This document shows, piece by piece, positions 17,222-26,999 of a stretch of 64,000 nucleotides of DNA. Positions within the stretch are counted from its first letter, which is position 1. Each line of letters starts with the position of its first letter. The position numbers and the translations under genes are program-made. Source of the DNA: Symbiodinium sp. CCMP2592 (lineage: Eukaryota; Sar; Dinophyceae; Suessiales; Symbiodiniaceae). A model generated the notes under the pieces. That model was not told the DNA's origin and ran no database searches. It was given only the letters and a program-made list of their open reading frames with translations. The stretch spans positions 1,550,001-1,614,000 of the forward strand of contig CAJNDT010005913.1 in NCBI GenBank assembly GCA_905221615.1, written 5' to 3'.

Positions 17222-18259
17222 ATGAGCATCAAAATCGGTATCAACGGCTACGGACGCATCGGACGCCTCGTTCACCGCATCGCATCCAACACCCCAGGAA
17301 TCGAGGTCGTCGCGATCAACGACCTCGTCCCGGCGGACAACCTCGCGTACCTCCTCAAGTACGACACGATGCACGGGCGATTCCTGATCGACCACAAACC
17401 CGCTGAGGTCTCGGGAACCGAGAACACCATCACCGTCAACGGCACGGTCGTCAAGACCACCGCGGAGCGCGATCCAACCAACCTCCAGTGGGGTGACATG
17501 GGTGTGGACTACGTCCTCGAGTCAACTGGACTCTTCACCCAGCGCGACGATGCTCAGAAGCACATCGACAACAACGGCTGCAAGCGCGTCATGATCTCCG
17601 CGCCGACCAAGACTCCAGACACCGTCCCGACCTTCGTCCACAAGGTCAACTGCGGGAAGTACAACCCCGATACCGACACGATCATCTCCAACGCGAGCTG
17701 CACCACCAACTGTCTCGCGCCGATCACCAAGGTGATCCTGGACACCTTTGGTCTCGAAGAGGGTCTCATGACCACGGTGCACGCCGCGACCGCGACGCAG
17801 CCGACTCAGGACGGCCCATCCAAGAAGGACTGGCGCGGCGGACGCAACGCGTACATGAACATCATCCCGGCGAGCACCGGAGCTGCCAAAGCGGTCGGCC
17901 TCTGCCTCCCAGCAACGGTTGGCAAGCTGACCGGCATGTCGTTCCGCGTCCCAACCGCGGATGTCTCTGCGGTGGACCTGACCTTCCGCACCGAAAAATC
18001 CACCTCGCTCGCGGAGATCAACGCGGCGATGAAGGAAGCATCCGAAGGCAAGATGGCTGGCGTGCTCGGATACACCGAGGAGCAGGTCGCCTCGAGCGAT
18101 TTCGTCGGCGATCCTCGCTCGTCGATCTTCGACGCCGGCGCTGGTATCGAGCTCAACAGCAACTTCTTCAAGGTCATCTCGTGGTACGACAACGAGGCGG
18201 GCTACGCGAACCGTTGCGTGGATATGTTCCGCATGATGGGTGAGAAGGACGGTCTCTAA
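17222..18259 (+). CDS. gap: glyceraldehyde-3-phosphate dehydrogenase, type I
   Basis: 345 residues. Rossmann nucleotide-binding motif INGYGRIGR at 7-15, AINDL with Asp34 (typical of NAD preference), catalytic Cys160 in SNASCTTNC, the HAATATQ segment, the THR-type substrate loop and [12 protein letters not shown] near the end. It oxidises glyceraldehyde 3-phosphate in glycolysis and works in reverse in gluconeogenesis. Starts at 17189 (GTG) and 17210 (ATG) are open; the ATG at 17222 matches the family N-terminus and has AAAGG upstream. It has its own terminator. Confidence 0.97.
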   Translation: MSIKIGINGYGRIGRLVHRIASNTPGIEVVAINDLVPADNLAYLLKYDTMHGRFLIDHKPAEVSGTENTITVNGTVVKTTAERDPTNLQWGDMGVDYVLESTGLFTQRDDAQKHIDNNGCKRVMISAPTKTPDTVPTFVHKVNCGKYNPDTDTIISNASCTTNCLAPITKVILDTFGLEEGLMTTVHAATATQPTQDGPSKKDWRGGRNAYMNIIPASTGAAKAVGLCLPATVGKLTGMSFRVPTADVSAVDLTFRTEKSTSLAEINAAMKEASEGKMAGVLGYTEEQVASSDFVGDPRSSIFDAGAGIELNSNFFKVISWYDNEAGYANRCVDMFRMMGEKDGL

Positions 18260-18288
18260 AGCGTCCGGATCATTTCTGATTTCTCAAG

Positions 18289-18316
18289 CCGCTCGCGCAC
18301 CTGCGGGCGGTTTTTT
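18289..18316 (+). terminator. Rho-independent terminator of gap
   Basis: A nine-pair stem (CCGCTCGCG with TGCGGGCGG, loop CACC) followed by TTTTTT. Confidence 0.9.
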
Positions 18317-18340
18317 GATGCGCTGAACCTACGCTTGGTC

Positions 18341-19339
18341 ATGCGATACAAATGGACACTTCTTCGTGCTTCTCGTTTCCTCCTTGATGGCGGAGGGATG
18401 TTCGGGATCATCCCGCGCGTGGTCTGGACACGCACGCTTGAGCCGGATGACAAGAACCGGATCGAGCTGATGCACAACTGCGTGCTCCTCGAAACCGAAG
18501 AGGTCGATCCGGAGACCGGAAAGCCCCACCGCTACCTCATCGAAGCGGGGACAGGCGACAAGCTCGACGAGAAGATGTCCAGCATCTTCGGACTCGACGG
18601 GCGCACGGTTGAGTCTGAGGTCCAGGGCGTTGGAGTCGATCCAGCAGACATCGAAGCGACGATCGTCTCGCACCTGCACTTTGATCATGCCGGGGGTCTG
18701 ACACGCCGAGCTCGCGATGGTGAGGAAGCGGACTGGGTCGCGACCAAAGAGGGCGCGGCGTCTGGAGATTGCAACGAGGTCATGTTCACCTTCCCCAACG
18801 CGGAGCTGATTGTCCAGCGCCGCGAGTGGGTCGATGCTCGCAACAACGATGCAGTGATGACGCGGACGTACTACCGCGACCACATCCTGCCGTTTGAGGA
18901 CGAGCGCATGCCGCTTGATGGCGGGCGTGCTCGCTTGCGTCTCATTGATTCTCCTCGTCCGTTCCCGCTCAATCGCAAGCCCTCGAAGGGCGAGATGCCC
19001 AAATCGACCGCGGCTGAGCGTATGACGGAGGTGCTCCCTGGGATCAAGGTGTTCCTCGTTCCGGGACACACCTGGGGTCAGCAGGCGGTGCAGTTCGAGG
19101 ACACTGAGGGGCGGACGATCGTGTTCACTCCCGATGTGATGCCTACGCATTACCACTTGGGACAGGCGTACTCACTCTCGTACGATGTGGAGCCGTATAC
19201 CTCGATGATCACCAAGCACTGGTTCCTGAGCGAAGCCGCGGAGCACGGCTGGACGCTGCTGCTCGACCACGAGCCGGGGAATCCGCTCTATACGGTCAAG
19301 AACACGGATTCTGGGTGGTTCGAGCTTGTCAATGCGTGA
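18341..19339 (+). CDS. metallo-beta-lactamase-fold hydrolase
   Basis: 332 residues. The metal-binding motif SHLHFDHAGG (HxHxDH) lies near residue 110, with further ligands expected at VPGHTWGQQ, TPDVMPTHYH and LLDHEPG. The layout is that of soluble MBL-fold hydrolases such as lactonases and similar esterases. No signal peptide; the N-terminus (FLLDGGGMFGIIPRVVW) resembles N-acyl-homoserine-lactonase-like members, which suggests a lactone or ester substrate, but this cannot be settled from sequence. ATG at 18341 preferred over TTG at 18335. Confidence 0.88.
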   Translation: MRYKWTLLRASRFLLDGGGMFGIIPRVVWTRTLEPDDKNRIELMHNCVLLETEEVDPETGKPHRYLIEAGTGDKLDEKMSSIFGLDGRTVESEVQGVGVDPADIEATIVSHLHFDHAGGLTRRARDGEEADWVATKEGAASGDCNEVMFTFPNAELIVQRREWVDARNNDAVMTRTYYRDHILPFEDERMPLDGGRARLRLIDSPRPFPLNRKPSKGEMPKSTAAERMTEVLPGIKVFLVPGHTWGQQAVQFEDTEGRTIVFTPDVMPTHYHLGQAYSLSYDVEPYTSMITKHWFLSEAAEHGWTLLLDHEPGNPLYTVKNTDSGWFELVNA

Positions 19340-19388
19340 GCTTTCGCAACGCTGGATGGTCATTTCCGATCTATACTTCTGAGCAGCC

Positions 19389-20114
19389 ATGAGCACTGAG
19401 ACCACGCCTCCAATCCAAGACACGACGAACGAAGCCGCGGAGCAAGCGGAGACTCCTGTCGATACAGAATCCGAGGCGGCGGGATCGACTGCGGAAGCGA
19501 AACCAAAGCCCGGCCCGACCAAGGTCCCCAAGACCAAGCGGACCCTGTTTGAGCGTCTCGAAGCATGGATCTCGAAGCTCTCGACTCGGAACAACTTCTG
19601 GAATCGCGTCTGCTCGATGATCTGGTTGCCGTACGCGTTCCGCTCTGGGATCAAGATGTCTCAGGACGAGAACACGTACCGCGCGACGCTCCCGTTCCGC
19701 AGGTTCAACAAGAACTGGTACAGCGCGATGGCGGGTGCCGCACTCCTCGGGAACTCTGAGATCGCGGGTGGGAACTACGTCTTCAGTGTCTGCGGCGGCG
19801 ACTACACCGTGGTCTGTAAGCATCTCGAATACAAGTTCTTGCGTCCATGTCACGGCCCGGCAGAGTACCGGATGACCCCGCTTGAGGACATCCACGCGCT
19901 CGTCGCGACTGGGGAAGAGTTCAACATCACGATCCGCATGGATATTGTCCAGGTGCTCGTCCCGATGAGCGAGAAGAAACTCGTGGACGAGGTGGATGAT
20001 CCGAACACCAAACCCGCGAAACCCAAGCGGGTCGGACGCTGCACAGCGACCTTCCACGTGACCCCCAAGGCGCACCACAAAGCGAAGAAACTCCGCGGGA
20101 CGAAGAAGGCATGA
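19389..20114 (+). CDS. DUF4442-like hot-dog-fold protein
   Basis: 241 residues. The first 55 residues are acidic and Pro/Thr/Glu-rich, probably disordered. The rest resembles DUF4442, a hot-dog-fold family related to acyl-CoA thioesterases: RATLPFRRFNKNWYSAMAGAAL followed by GGDYTVVCKHLEYKFLRPCHGP. The tail is basic (KPAKPKRVG, HHKAKKLRGTKKA). Activity on acyl thioesters is possible but unproven. It overlaps the membrane-protein gene by four bases (ATGA), so the two are likely coupled. Confidence 0.8.
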   Translation: MSTETTPPIQDTTNEAAEQAETPVDTESEAAGSTAEAKPKPGPTKVPKTKRTLFERLEAWISKLSTRNNFWNRVCSMIWLPYAFRSGIKMSQDENTYRATLPFRRFNKNWYSAMAGAALLGNSEIAGGNYVFSVCGGDYTVVCKHLEYKFLRPCHGPAEYRMTPLEDIHALVATGEEFNITIRMDIVQVLVPMSEKKLVDEVDDPNTKPAKPKRVGRCTATFHVTPKAHHKAKKLRGTKKA

Positions 20115-21331
20115 GCGAGCAGAGCACGCTGATCCGTTCTCAGCCGACGACGACCAATCCAATCCTCTGGGGCGCATACCTCGGATGCTCATGGACATGG
20201 TGCATCGGGATGTTCTTCCCTGTGCTGCTCCTGCGTGACTTCGGCTGGGCAGGGTTCATCGCGTTCGCGATCCCCAACGTGCTCGGAGCCGCGGCTATGG
20301 GCTGGGTGCTCCGCTCGCGTGAGCAGTCCGTCAGCTTTGTCGAGCGTCATCCGATCGCGCTCTGGTGGTTCTCGGCGATCACGATCGGGTTCCATGTGTT
20401 CTGGATCTTCTGGATCATCTCGACGCTCAAGATCGCGCTTCCCATGCCCAACGAGTATCTGTTCGGGGTTGGGGCGATCGCTGTCGCGTTTATCTTCTCG
20501 TCGGGACGCTTGGTCCGGCTCGGCAAGGCGCCACAGCTCGCCATGCTGTTGTGGATCATCAGCGCCGCGGTGCTGGTTGCGCTGTTTATCAAACCCGAAG
20601 CTCGTCCGGCCCTGGACTCGCTGATGGAGTCGCCGCCGGCAAGGTCTGGGGTTGAGTGGTTCGTCCCGATCTCGGTCTTTGGGTTCTTGCTGTGCCCGTA
20701 TCTCGATATCACCTTCCACCACGCGCGTCAGAACCTCCCCACGCAGTCATCGGGTCGGCTCGGTTTCACGATCGGGTTCTGCGTGTTCTTTGCGCTCATG
20801 ATCGTGCTCACGACGCAGTACGCCGGTCTGATCGCGGGTGCGATGGACGGCGGGGGTATGCTGAGCGCGATTCAGACGCCTTGGATCGCGGCAGGGGTTC
20901 TTGTGCACATCCTCTGCCAATGGATTTTCACAGTCCGCGTCCACTTGGATCGGATGGGGACGCTCCAACCACACCCACTGCTCGGATATCGAGCGTTGTT
21001 TGTTGTGCTGCTGATCTCGGGACTCCTTGGATTCTCAGCCGCGAGCTTGCCTCAGCACAGCGGACTCAGCGGCGGGGAGATCGCGTACCGCTGCTTCCTG
21101 ACGTTTTACGGCTTGGTCTTCCCGGCGTACATGCTCTACCGCGTGGTGCGCGCCCACTCGTCGGATGTGCCGCTCCAGCGATGGATGATGTGGCTCGCGA
21201 TCGGAGTCGCGGCTCCGATGTTCTGGATGGGATTCATCGAGCGCCAATCCGTATGGCTCGCGCCTGGATTCGTCGTCGTCCTCTGCGGCGCGTTTGTGCT
21301 CAAAGGTAAGCGGCTCACTGATCCAGCGTGA
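20111..21331 (+). CDS. polytopic membrane protein, function unknown
   Basis: 406 residues with about 11-12 hydrophobic segments over its whole length, for example GMFFPVLLLRDF, ALWWFSAITIGFHVFWIFWII, LAMLLWIISAAVLVALFI, FVVVLCGAFVL. A conserved-looking loop, CPYLDITFHHARQNLP, lies mid-protein. It is the size of a secondary transporter, but I do not recognise the family. Translationally coupled to the DUF4442-like gene upstream. Its last 17 bases overlap the convergent queG gene. Confidence 0.8.
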   Translation: MSEQSTLIRSQPTTTNPILWGAYLGCSWTWCIGMFFPVLLLRDFGWAGFIAFAIPNVLGAAAMGWVLRSREQSVSFVERHPIALWWFSAITIGFHVFWIFWIISTLKIALPMPNEYLFGVGAIAVAFIFSSGRLVRLGKAPQLAMLLWIISAAVLVALFIKPEARPALDSLMESPPARSGVEWFVPISVFGFLLCPYLDITFHHARQNLPTQSSGRLGFTIGFCVFFALMIVLTTQYAGLIAGAMDGGGMLSAIQTPWIAAGVLVHILCQWIFTVRVHLDRMGTLQPHPLLGYRALFVVLLISGLLGFSAASLPQHSGLSGGEIAYRCFLTFYGLVFPAYMLYRVVRAHSSDVPLQRWMMWLAIGVAAPMFWMGFIERQSVWLAPGFVVVLCGAFVLKGKRLTDPA

Positions 21332-22274
21332 GTCCCTGATTCTGCGCGACAATCTTTGCGTTACGCTTCATCATGTCGAGCTTGGCGCGTTTCATTGCTG
21401 ATCCCTTGAACGCTTCGCGGCGGTCGTCTTCGGACCAGTTGAGCACTTCGAGCAGATCGAATCGGTCGCGCGTCGGCGTGTAGGCATCGTTGATCGTTTG
21501 TGCGTCGTCTCGCCGTGAGTTGTGGGGACAGACTTCTTGGCAGATGTCGCAGCCGTAGATCCAGTCGCCGATGTGCTTCACGAGTTCGGGATCGATATCG
21601 CTGCGGTGCTCGATCGTCAAGTACGAGATGCACTTGCGAGCATCCACAGAATACGGCGTGATCGCATCGGTCGGACACGCGTCGATGCAGCGCGTGCACG
21701 TGCCGCAGTGGTCAGGTTCAGGACGCTGATCCGCAGGGGGCTCAAGATCGAGCGTGGTGACGATCCCGCCGAGGAAGAAGTACGACCCGATCTTGGGGTG
21801 GATCAGCAGCGTGTGCTTCCCGATCCATCCGAGCCCCGCTCGCTGCGCGAGCTCGCGTTCAAGGACCGGTGCGGTATCGACGAAGACCTTGAACTGCGCC
21901 TCGGGATGCTCCGCTCGCAGATCATCGGCGAGGGCCATGAGGCGTTTCTTCATGATCTTGTGGTAGTCTTTGCCGCGTGCGTAGCGTGCAATTCTTCCTT
22001 GCCCCTGCTCGAGCGGGGAACCGATGTTGTCCGCTCTGCTCGCGTAGACATCCGCGACGAGGAGTATTGATCGAGCATCATCAATTAAGCGATCAGGATG
22101 AATCCGCAGATCGGTGTGGTTTGCGAGCCAATCCATCTCGCCTTGCTTGCCTTGATCGATCCAACTACGAAGTTGATCCCCCCACTTTGATGGATCGACA
22201 TCAGCGACTCCCGCAAGTGCGAATCCGTGGCGTTTTGCGTGCTCAATCACCTGTGTTGAAATCGAATCGCTCAC
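21315..22274 (-). CDS. queG: tRNA epoxyqueuosine(34) reductase
   Basis: About 319 residues. The C-terminal half has two [4Fe-4S] motifs: CGTCTRCIDACPTDAI and CDICQEVCPHN. The N-terminal half is the cobalamin-binding domain, including ARYARGKDYHKIMKKRL and the DTAPVLERELAQRAGLGWIGKHT stretch typical of QueG. The enzyme makes the last step of queuosine in the wobble base of tRNA. The frame opens at GTG 22304, which would overlap the upstream gene by 22 bases; GTG at 22274 avoids this and is chosen, with some doubt. Confidence 0.92.
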   Translation of the reverse strand: MSDSISTQVIEHAKRHGFALAGVADVDPSKWGDQLRSWIDQGKQGEMDWLANHTDLRIHPDRLIDDARSILLVADVYASRADNIGSPLEQGQGRIARYARGKDYHKIMKKRLMALADDLRAEHPEAQFKVFVDTAPVLERELAQRAGLGWIGKHTLLIHPKIGSYFFLGGIVTTLDLEPPADQRPEPDHCGTCTRCIDACPTDAITPYSVDARKCISYLTIEHRSDIDPELVKHIGDWIYGCDICQEVCPHNSRRDDAQTINDAYTPTRDRFDLLEVLNWSEDDRREAFKGSAMKRAKLDMMKRNAKIVAQNQGLTLDQ

Positions 22275-22282
22275 ACGCGATC

Positions 22283-23161
22283 TTACACGCTCGCGGCGTC
22301 GCACTCACATCCGGTGCCGCACGACATTCCATCGTCCTGCATCCAGTCGTAGAGCGTATCGCTCGCGTGCTTGAGGACCTCGCGGGGATCTCTACCGTCT
22401 TCGTGTACCCAGAGTTTGGGGTACTTGTAGACGATCCAACCTCCGAATCCCATGTCATCGAGCGCCGCGACTGTCTGTCGGCAAGGGAGCACGCCGTCTC
22501 CGAGCATGACCGGATGGTGTTCGTTGTCCACATCGAGCAGCTTCACGCAGTGAAGATGATCCTTGAGCAGTTTCACGCCTTCGACAGGACACTCTCCGGC
22601 TTGCTGTGCGGCTTGGATGTTGTACGACACGCCGAGATACGGATGCGGGAAAGCGTTGATCAGATCGAGTAGGTCTTGTGCTCTTGCGAACGAACCGCCG
22701 TTCTCGATGAGCAGCATGGAATCTGTATTGCGAGCGGTTTGCGCCGCGAGTTGGAGTCGTTCTCCGACGCGGCGGTGTCCCCACGCTCTGGGTTCGGCGC
22801 GTGGGAGTTCGTAGCCATAGACGCGGACATAATCGACGGATGCCTTTGCTGCAAAGTCAATGAACTGCTTGGTCTCTTCCACCCCCTCTTCGGCGTTCAC
22901 AAAGATGTGACCGATGACTGGAGGGAAGATCGGTTTGTCGTATCGAACCCCTGTCCCCAGAGCGACTGGCGTGATCCCGGCGTGCTCAAACTTGGCGCGG
23001 ATCTCGTGTGGATCCATCCGCATCGGATCGCACATCATCGCGGCTTGGGGCTCAAGAAAAGAACGCATCTCAAGTCCGAGGTATCCCAGATCCAGAGCGG
23101 TCTGAATCGCTTGATCCAGCGTCCATCCGGGGCAGACAGTTGTTGAGTACGCGATCTTCAT
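22283..23161 (-). CDS. sugar phosphate isomerase/epimerase-like TIM-barrel protein
   Basis: 292 residues, AP-endonuclease-2-type TIM barrel. It starts with the strand MKIAYSTTVCPGWTLDQAIQ and contains EMRSFLEPQA, VRVYGYELPR, LLIENGGSFA and HCVKLLDVDN, which carry the usual metal-binding Glu, His and Asp positions. Members are isomerases, epimerases or dehydratases of sugars and inositols; the substrate is not evident. The C-terminus (GMSCGTGCECDAASV) is Cys-rich, which is odd. Directly upstream of queG on the same strand. Confidence 0.82.
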   Translation of the reverse strand: MKIAYSTTVCPGWTLDQAIQTALDLGYLGLEMRSFLEPQAAMMCDPMRMDPHEIRAKFEHAGITPVALGTGVRYDKPIFPPVIGHIFVNAEEGVEETKQFIDFAAKASVDYVRVYGYELPRAEPRAWGHRRVGERLQLAAQTARNTDSMLLIENGGSFARAQDLLDLINAFPHPYLGVSYNIQAAQQAGECPVEGVKLLKDHLHCVKLLDVDNEHHPVMLGDGVLPCRQTVAALDDMGFGGWIVYKYPKLWVHEDGRDPREVLKHASDTLYDWMQDDGMSCGTGCECDAASV

Positions 23162-23261
23162 GTCAGGGTCCTCTGTTTCATCCTGAAAATGGTGATTCCT
23201 AGATCAGACAGTGTATCGTCCAGAGCGCCACAGAGCGAGCAGTGAGGACATATCAGATTGG

Positions 23262-24101
23262 TCATGATGCTTGATCGGATACAGGAGCGGGTAGGTGAAT
23301 CGCGAAGTCGGATCCCTTTCCCAGTTCTGAGTGGAGTTCAAGCGATCCTCCATGAGCTTCTGCGATCCTCCTCGCCGTTGGGAGTCCCAAACCTGTCCCA
23401 GAAGCTCTGGTTGTGAAGTACGGATGGAAGATCCGCTCCTGATCCGCATGCTCGATCCCAGGTCCTGTGTCGGTCACATGGATCGAGACGCTGTCATCTT
23501 GGTGCTTGGTCACACGGAGGATGAGGTCTTTACCTACGGCGGGATCATCCTTCATCGCGTTGACGGCATTGATCATCAGATTCAACACGGCTTGCTTGAT
23601 GTGGTTCGCATCAATAGCAATATTCACTGGGACAGGGGATGGATCCAAGCGGATCTGGACGCCGCTGGATTGCGCCTGAACATGGAAGAAGTCTCCGAGC
23701 TGCTCGATCAGATCGTTCAGATCGGTCGGATGTTTGTCGAGATGGAGTTCTCCGGCATATTCGAGAAAGTCCTCGAGAATCCCTCGGAGTCGATCCGTTT
23801 CGTTTCGGAGCGCTCCGACCCTGCGTCCCATCCGCCCCTTCTCCTGTTCGTCGATTGAGAGATCTTCGATCGCTTCACCCAAGAGCTGTGCGTTGAGTCC
23901 GATGGTTGATAGTGGATTCTTGATCTCATGAGCGAGTCCCGAGGTCATGGATCCAATCTCTGCGAGTCGTTCAGCAGAGCGTGCTCGCTTCTGGGACACG
24001 CGTGCTCTTGCGGACGCACGCGACACGGCGACTCTCGCGACCATCGCGGAGATGAGTGCACCGATCGCGCATCCGAGCATGACCCAGAGCAGTGCATTCA
24101 T
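23262..24101 (-). CDS. orphan sensor histidine kinase
   Basis: 279 residues. One N-terminal transmembrane helix (about 3-24) with no periplasmic sensor domain, then a short linker and HisKA with His58 in GLAHEIKNPLS. The HATPase follows: N box LNLMINAVNAM, G1 DTGPGI and G2 GTGLGLPTARR. The H-box type is that of NtrB/AtoS-like kinases. No response regulator is encoded nearby, so the partner must be elsewhere. With so little input domain it may sense a partner protein or the membrane. Confidence 0.9.
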   Translation of the reverse strand: MNALLWVMLGCAIGALISAMVARVAVSRASARARVSQKRARSAERLAEIGSMTSGLAHEIKNPLSTIGLNAQLLGEAIEDLSIDEQEKGRMGRRVGALRNETDRLRGILEDFLEYAGELHLDKHPTDLNDLIEQLGDFFHVQAQSSGVQIRLDPSPVPVNIAIDANHIKQAVLNLMINAVNAMKDDPAVGKDLILRVTKHQDDSVSIHVTDTGPGIEHADQERIFHPYFTTRASGTGLGLPTARRIAEAHGGSLELHSELGKGSDFAIHLPAPVSDQAS

Positions 24102-24190
24102 CGTTGATCTCCGACCATGTAGATCATGACAAGAGCATAGAACACCTTCTCAGCGAGGTGCTTGCTTGGATGATGATTGTTCAAGTTTCG

Positions 24191-24496
24191 TTAACGACGA
24201 GGTGTACGCGAATAGGTACGCTTTGGAACCACGACTTCTGGTTCAGAGTCATCGCTGGTTTCATTGGATTCAAGAGCGGTGACCTTGGTCGCACGCCAAC
24301 CTTTATCGCCGTTCTCGGCGCTGTATTGGACAGGAGATCCATCAGCAAGGACACGGAATCCCTCACCTTCGATGACTGTGTAATGAACAAAGATGTCTTG
24401 CTCGTCCGGCCCGACAATAAACCCAAATCCTTTGCGCGGGTCAAACCACTTTACATTGCCTTGGATATCAGTAAGCGTGTTGCCTTCGTTGCCCAT
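24191..24496 (-). CDS. cold-shock-domain protein
   Basis: 101 residues. The cold-shock domain (about 9-70) has GNVKWFDPRKGFGFI (RNP1) and DIFVHYTVI (RNP2), then GDKGWRATKV. It binds single-stranded RNA or DNA as a chaperone. About 30 extra C-terminal residues are acidic and then basic (ESNETSDDSEPE, RTYSRTPRR), unlike the classical 70-residue CspA. The ATG at 24496 has GGGGA upstream; TTG at 24514 is the alternative. Confidence 0.93.
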   Translation of the reverse strand: MGNEGNTLTDIQGNVKWFDPRKGFGFIVGPDEQDIFVHYTVIEGEGFRVLADGSPVQYSAENGDKGWRATKVTALESNETSDDSEPEVVVPKRTYSRTPRR

Positions 24497-24639
24497 ATCT
24501 GTCCCCGAGCCCAAACGCTCGGTCTCCTAACTCCGGCAACCGTGATCTACCCACGAGACAGGCACACAGTCCGGGTGCATGCGTATCGCCATCAAGGTGC
24601 GATAACACACGTACAGCATACCAGATACGCTCAGCGCGT

Positions 24640-24680
24640 CAAACACCCCCGAACAAATACAAGATTTATTCGGGGGTTTC
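24640..24680 (-). terminator. terminator of pnp
   Basis: Thirteen-pair near-perfect stem (CCCCCGAATAAAT with ATTTGTTCGGGGG, read on the minus strand) followed by TGTTTG. The T run is short on both strands, so it may also serve as a 3'-end stabiliser. Confidence 0.75.
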
Positions 24681-24707
24681 ACTTATGTCTGAAATGCGGT
24701 CGAGGAC

Positions 24708-26999
24708 TTATTCAGCCGAGGATGACTCGGTTTTCCGTGAACGGCGGCGACGACGACGCTTCTTCTTTTGTTCGCCGTCATCTCCTTCACCACCCTCGTC
24801 GGAATCATCGGAATCAGCACGCGCGGCACGTTCTGCCTTGCTTGCTTTCTCCTTCTCTTCCCAATCTGGGTCTGCCTGTTTGATCGAGAGCTTGATGCGT
24901 CCCTGATCGTCCACGAGCAGGACCTTGACCTTGACTTCGTCGCCAACAGAAACGATGTCAGCAACGGACTCGACATATCCTGGCGCGAGTTCGGAGATGT
25001 GGCACATGCCGTCGGTCCCTGGAGCGATCTCGATGAACGCACCAAAGTCCTTGGTCGAGACGACCTTTCCGTCGTAGATGGTTCCGGCCTTGACGTCCTC
25101 GCACAGCGCGGAGATCTCGGCTTCTGCCTTCTCGACGTTCATCGCATTGGACGACGAGACGATCACGCTGCCGTCGTCATCGACATCGATGTTGACGGAG
25201 TACTTGTCTTGCAGAGCGCGGATGGTCTTGCCACCCGGGCCGATGAGCTTGCCGATCTTCTCTGGATCGATCTTGAGCTGGAGCAGACGCGGAGCGTACT
25301 TGGAGGTCTCCTCGCGTGGAGCGGGGATGACCTTCTCCATCTGTTCGATGATGTCGATGCGTCCTTCCTTCGCTTGCGCGAAGATGGTTTCGATCTGATC
25401 GAGCGTCAAGCCGCGAGCTTTGAGGTCGAGCTGGATACCCGTGATGCCTTCGCGCGTGCCGGAGACTTTGAAGTCCATGTCGCCGAAGAAGTCTTCTTCG
25501 CCGATGATGTCGGTGACGAGGACTTCGTTCTCGTCGTTCTCGTCCGCGAAGCGACCGACGGTGATCCCTGCACAGGTGTTGGTGATGGGGACACCTGCGT
25601 CCATGAGTGCGAGACAGCCGCCGGTGACGGATGCCATCGAGGACGAGCCGTTGGATTCGGTGATGTCCGAAACAAGGCGGATGGTGTACGCGAACTCTTC
25701 TGGTGATGGGAGAATCCCGAGCAGCGAGCGCTCAGCGAGTGCCCCGTGACCGACTTCACGGCGACCAGGTCCCATGATGCGACCCGCTTCACCGACGGAG
25801 AACGGCGGGAAGTTGTAGTGCAGGTAGAACTTCTTGGAGTACTCAGGGAGCAAGCCGTCGATGATCTGCTCATCGCGGCCAGTGCCGAGGGTACAAGAGA
25901 CGAGCGACTGAGTCTCGCCGCGCTGGAAGAACGCGGAGCCGTGGGTGCGAGCGAACTGTCCGACGTGCATTTCGAGCGGACGGATCTCGGTACGACCACG
26001 GCCGTCGGCACGGATGCCCTTCTCGACGATCAGCTTGCGAGTGATCTTCTTCTCGAGCTTGCGGAACGCTTCAGAAGCTTGACGATTCGCGGCTTTGGTT
26101 GCTTCCCATTCAGCAGGGGTGCCGCTGTCGTTGATCGGGAACTGCTCCATGACGGATGCTTTGATCTCAGCGACGCGATCACCACGATCGTGCTTGCCTT
26201 TGATCTGACGCGCTTCGGTGAGGTCCTTCTCGCAGATGGAGACGACCTTGTCCATGATCTCTTCAGGGATCAGGTTGAGGTGGTCACCCATGCGTGGCTC
26301 GACGCCGACCTTCTTGACGAGTTCTTCGATGAGTTCGAGGATCGGCTTGACGCCTTCTTCGTATCCGAACTTGATCGCGGCGTGGATGTCCTCGTCTGGG
26401 ACTTCCGCGGCGCCGACTTCGATCATGTTCACGCCGTCCTTGTGACCAGCGATGACGACATCCATGTCGGAGAAGTCGAGCTGGGAGACGGTTGGGTTGA
26501 GGACGAACTGAGCGCCGTCGTCGGTGAAGATACGAGCAACACGCACGGTCGCGAGCGGCCCTTCGAATGGGCAGTCGGAGATCGACAGAGCCGCGGCGGC
26601 GCCGGTACCAGCGATGACGTCCGCGTCGTTCTCGCCGTCGTGGCTCATGACCCAGCACTGCATCTGGACTTCTTCGATGAAGCCGTCTGGGAAGAGCGGG
26701 CGGATCGGACGATCGATCATGCGCATCGTGAGGACTTCTTTTTCGTTGGGAGCGCCTTCACGCTTGCGGAATCCGCCTGGGAACTTGCCTCCTGCGGAGA
26801 GTTTCTCGCGGTAGTCAACCTGCATCGGGAAGAAGTCGAGTCCCGGGCGTGGGGTCGCACGCATACAGGTACACATGACGGTGGTTTCGCCGTGCGAGAT
26901 CAAGAGCGCGGAGGTCGCGAGCTTCGCGATCTTCCCGGTCTCGATGCGCATCATCCGGCCGCCGATTTCCTTTTCGACGACGATATCTTTGGTGGTCAT
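24708..26999 (-). CDS. pnp: polyribonucleotide nucleotidyltransferase (PNPase)
   Basis: 763 residues. Two RNase PH-like domains (about 10-230 and 325-550; the second includes FFQRGETQSLV and FSVGEAGRIMGPGRREVGHG), then a KH domain (KIGKLIGPGGKTIRALQ, about 570-620) and an S1 domain (YDGKVVSTKDFGAFIEI). It degrades RNA 3'-to-5' by phosphorolysis. The tail is acidic and then strongly basic (KKKRRRRRRSRK), which may add RNA affinity. It sits downstream of rpsO, the classic arrangement. Long plus-strand frames over this gene are shadows. Confidence 0.98.
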   Translation of the reverse strand: MTTKDIVVEKEIGGRMMRIETGKIAKLATSALLISHGETTVMCTCMRATPRPGLDFFPMQVDYREKLSAGGKFPGGFRKREGAPNEKEVLTMRMIDRPIRPLFPDGFIEEVQMQCWVMSHDGENDADVIAGTGAAAALSISDCPFEGPLATVRVARIFTDDGAQFVLNPTVSQLDFSDMDVVIAGHKDGVNMIEVGAAEVPDEDIHAAIKFGYEEGVKPILELIEELVKKVGVEPRMGDHLNLIPEEIMDKVVSICEKDLTEARQIKGKHDRGDRVAEIKASVMEQFPINDSGTPAEWEATKAANRQASEAFRKLEKKITRKLIVEKGIRADGRGRTEIRPLEMHVGQFARTHGSAFFQRGETQSLVSCTLGTGRDEQIIDGLLPEYSKKFYLHYNFPPFSVGEAGRIMGPGRREVGHGALAERSLLGILPSPEEFAYTIRLVSDITESNGSSSMASVTGGCLALMDAGVPITNTCAGITVGRFADENDENEVLVTDIIGEEDFFGDMDFKVSGTREGITGIQLDLKARGLTLDQIETIFAQAKEGRIDIIEQMEKVIPAPREETSKYAPRLLQLKIDPEKIGKLIGPGGKTIRALQDKYSVNIDVDDDGSVIVSSSNAMNVEKAEAEISALCEDVKAGTIYDGKVVSTKDFGAFIEIAPGTDGMCHISELAPGYVESVADIVSVGDEVKVKVLLVDDQGRIKLSIKQADPDWEEKEKASKAERAARADSDDSDEGGEGDDGEQKKKRRRRRRSRKTESSSAE

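Noticed and set aside
18329..19156. 275-codon minus-strand frame opposite the MBL hydrolase
   Set aside because: Shadow of a gene with an intact HxHxDH motif; the product is Arg/His/Asp-rich and featureless.
19371..20198. 275-codon minus-strand frame opposite the DUF4442-like gene
   Set aside because: Arg/Gly-rich translation with no domain; the plus-strand frame has a clear start, coupling and family pattern.
24092..24883. 263-codon plus-strand frame over the cold-shock gene and pnp end
   Set aside because: It covers a cold-shock gene, a terminator and the pnp 3' end on the other strand, which real genes would not allow.
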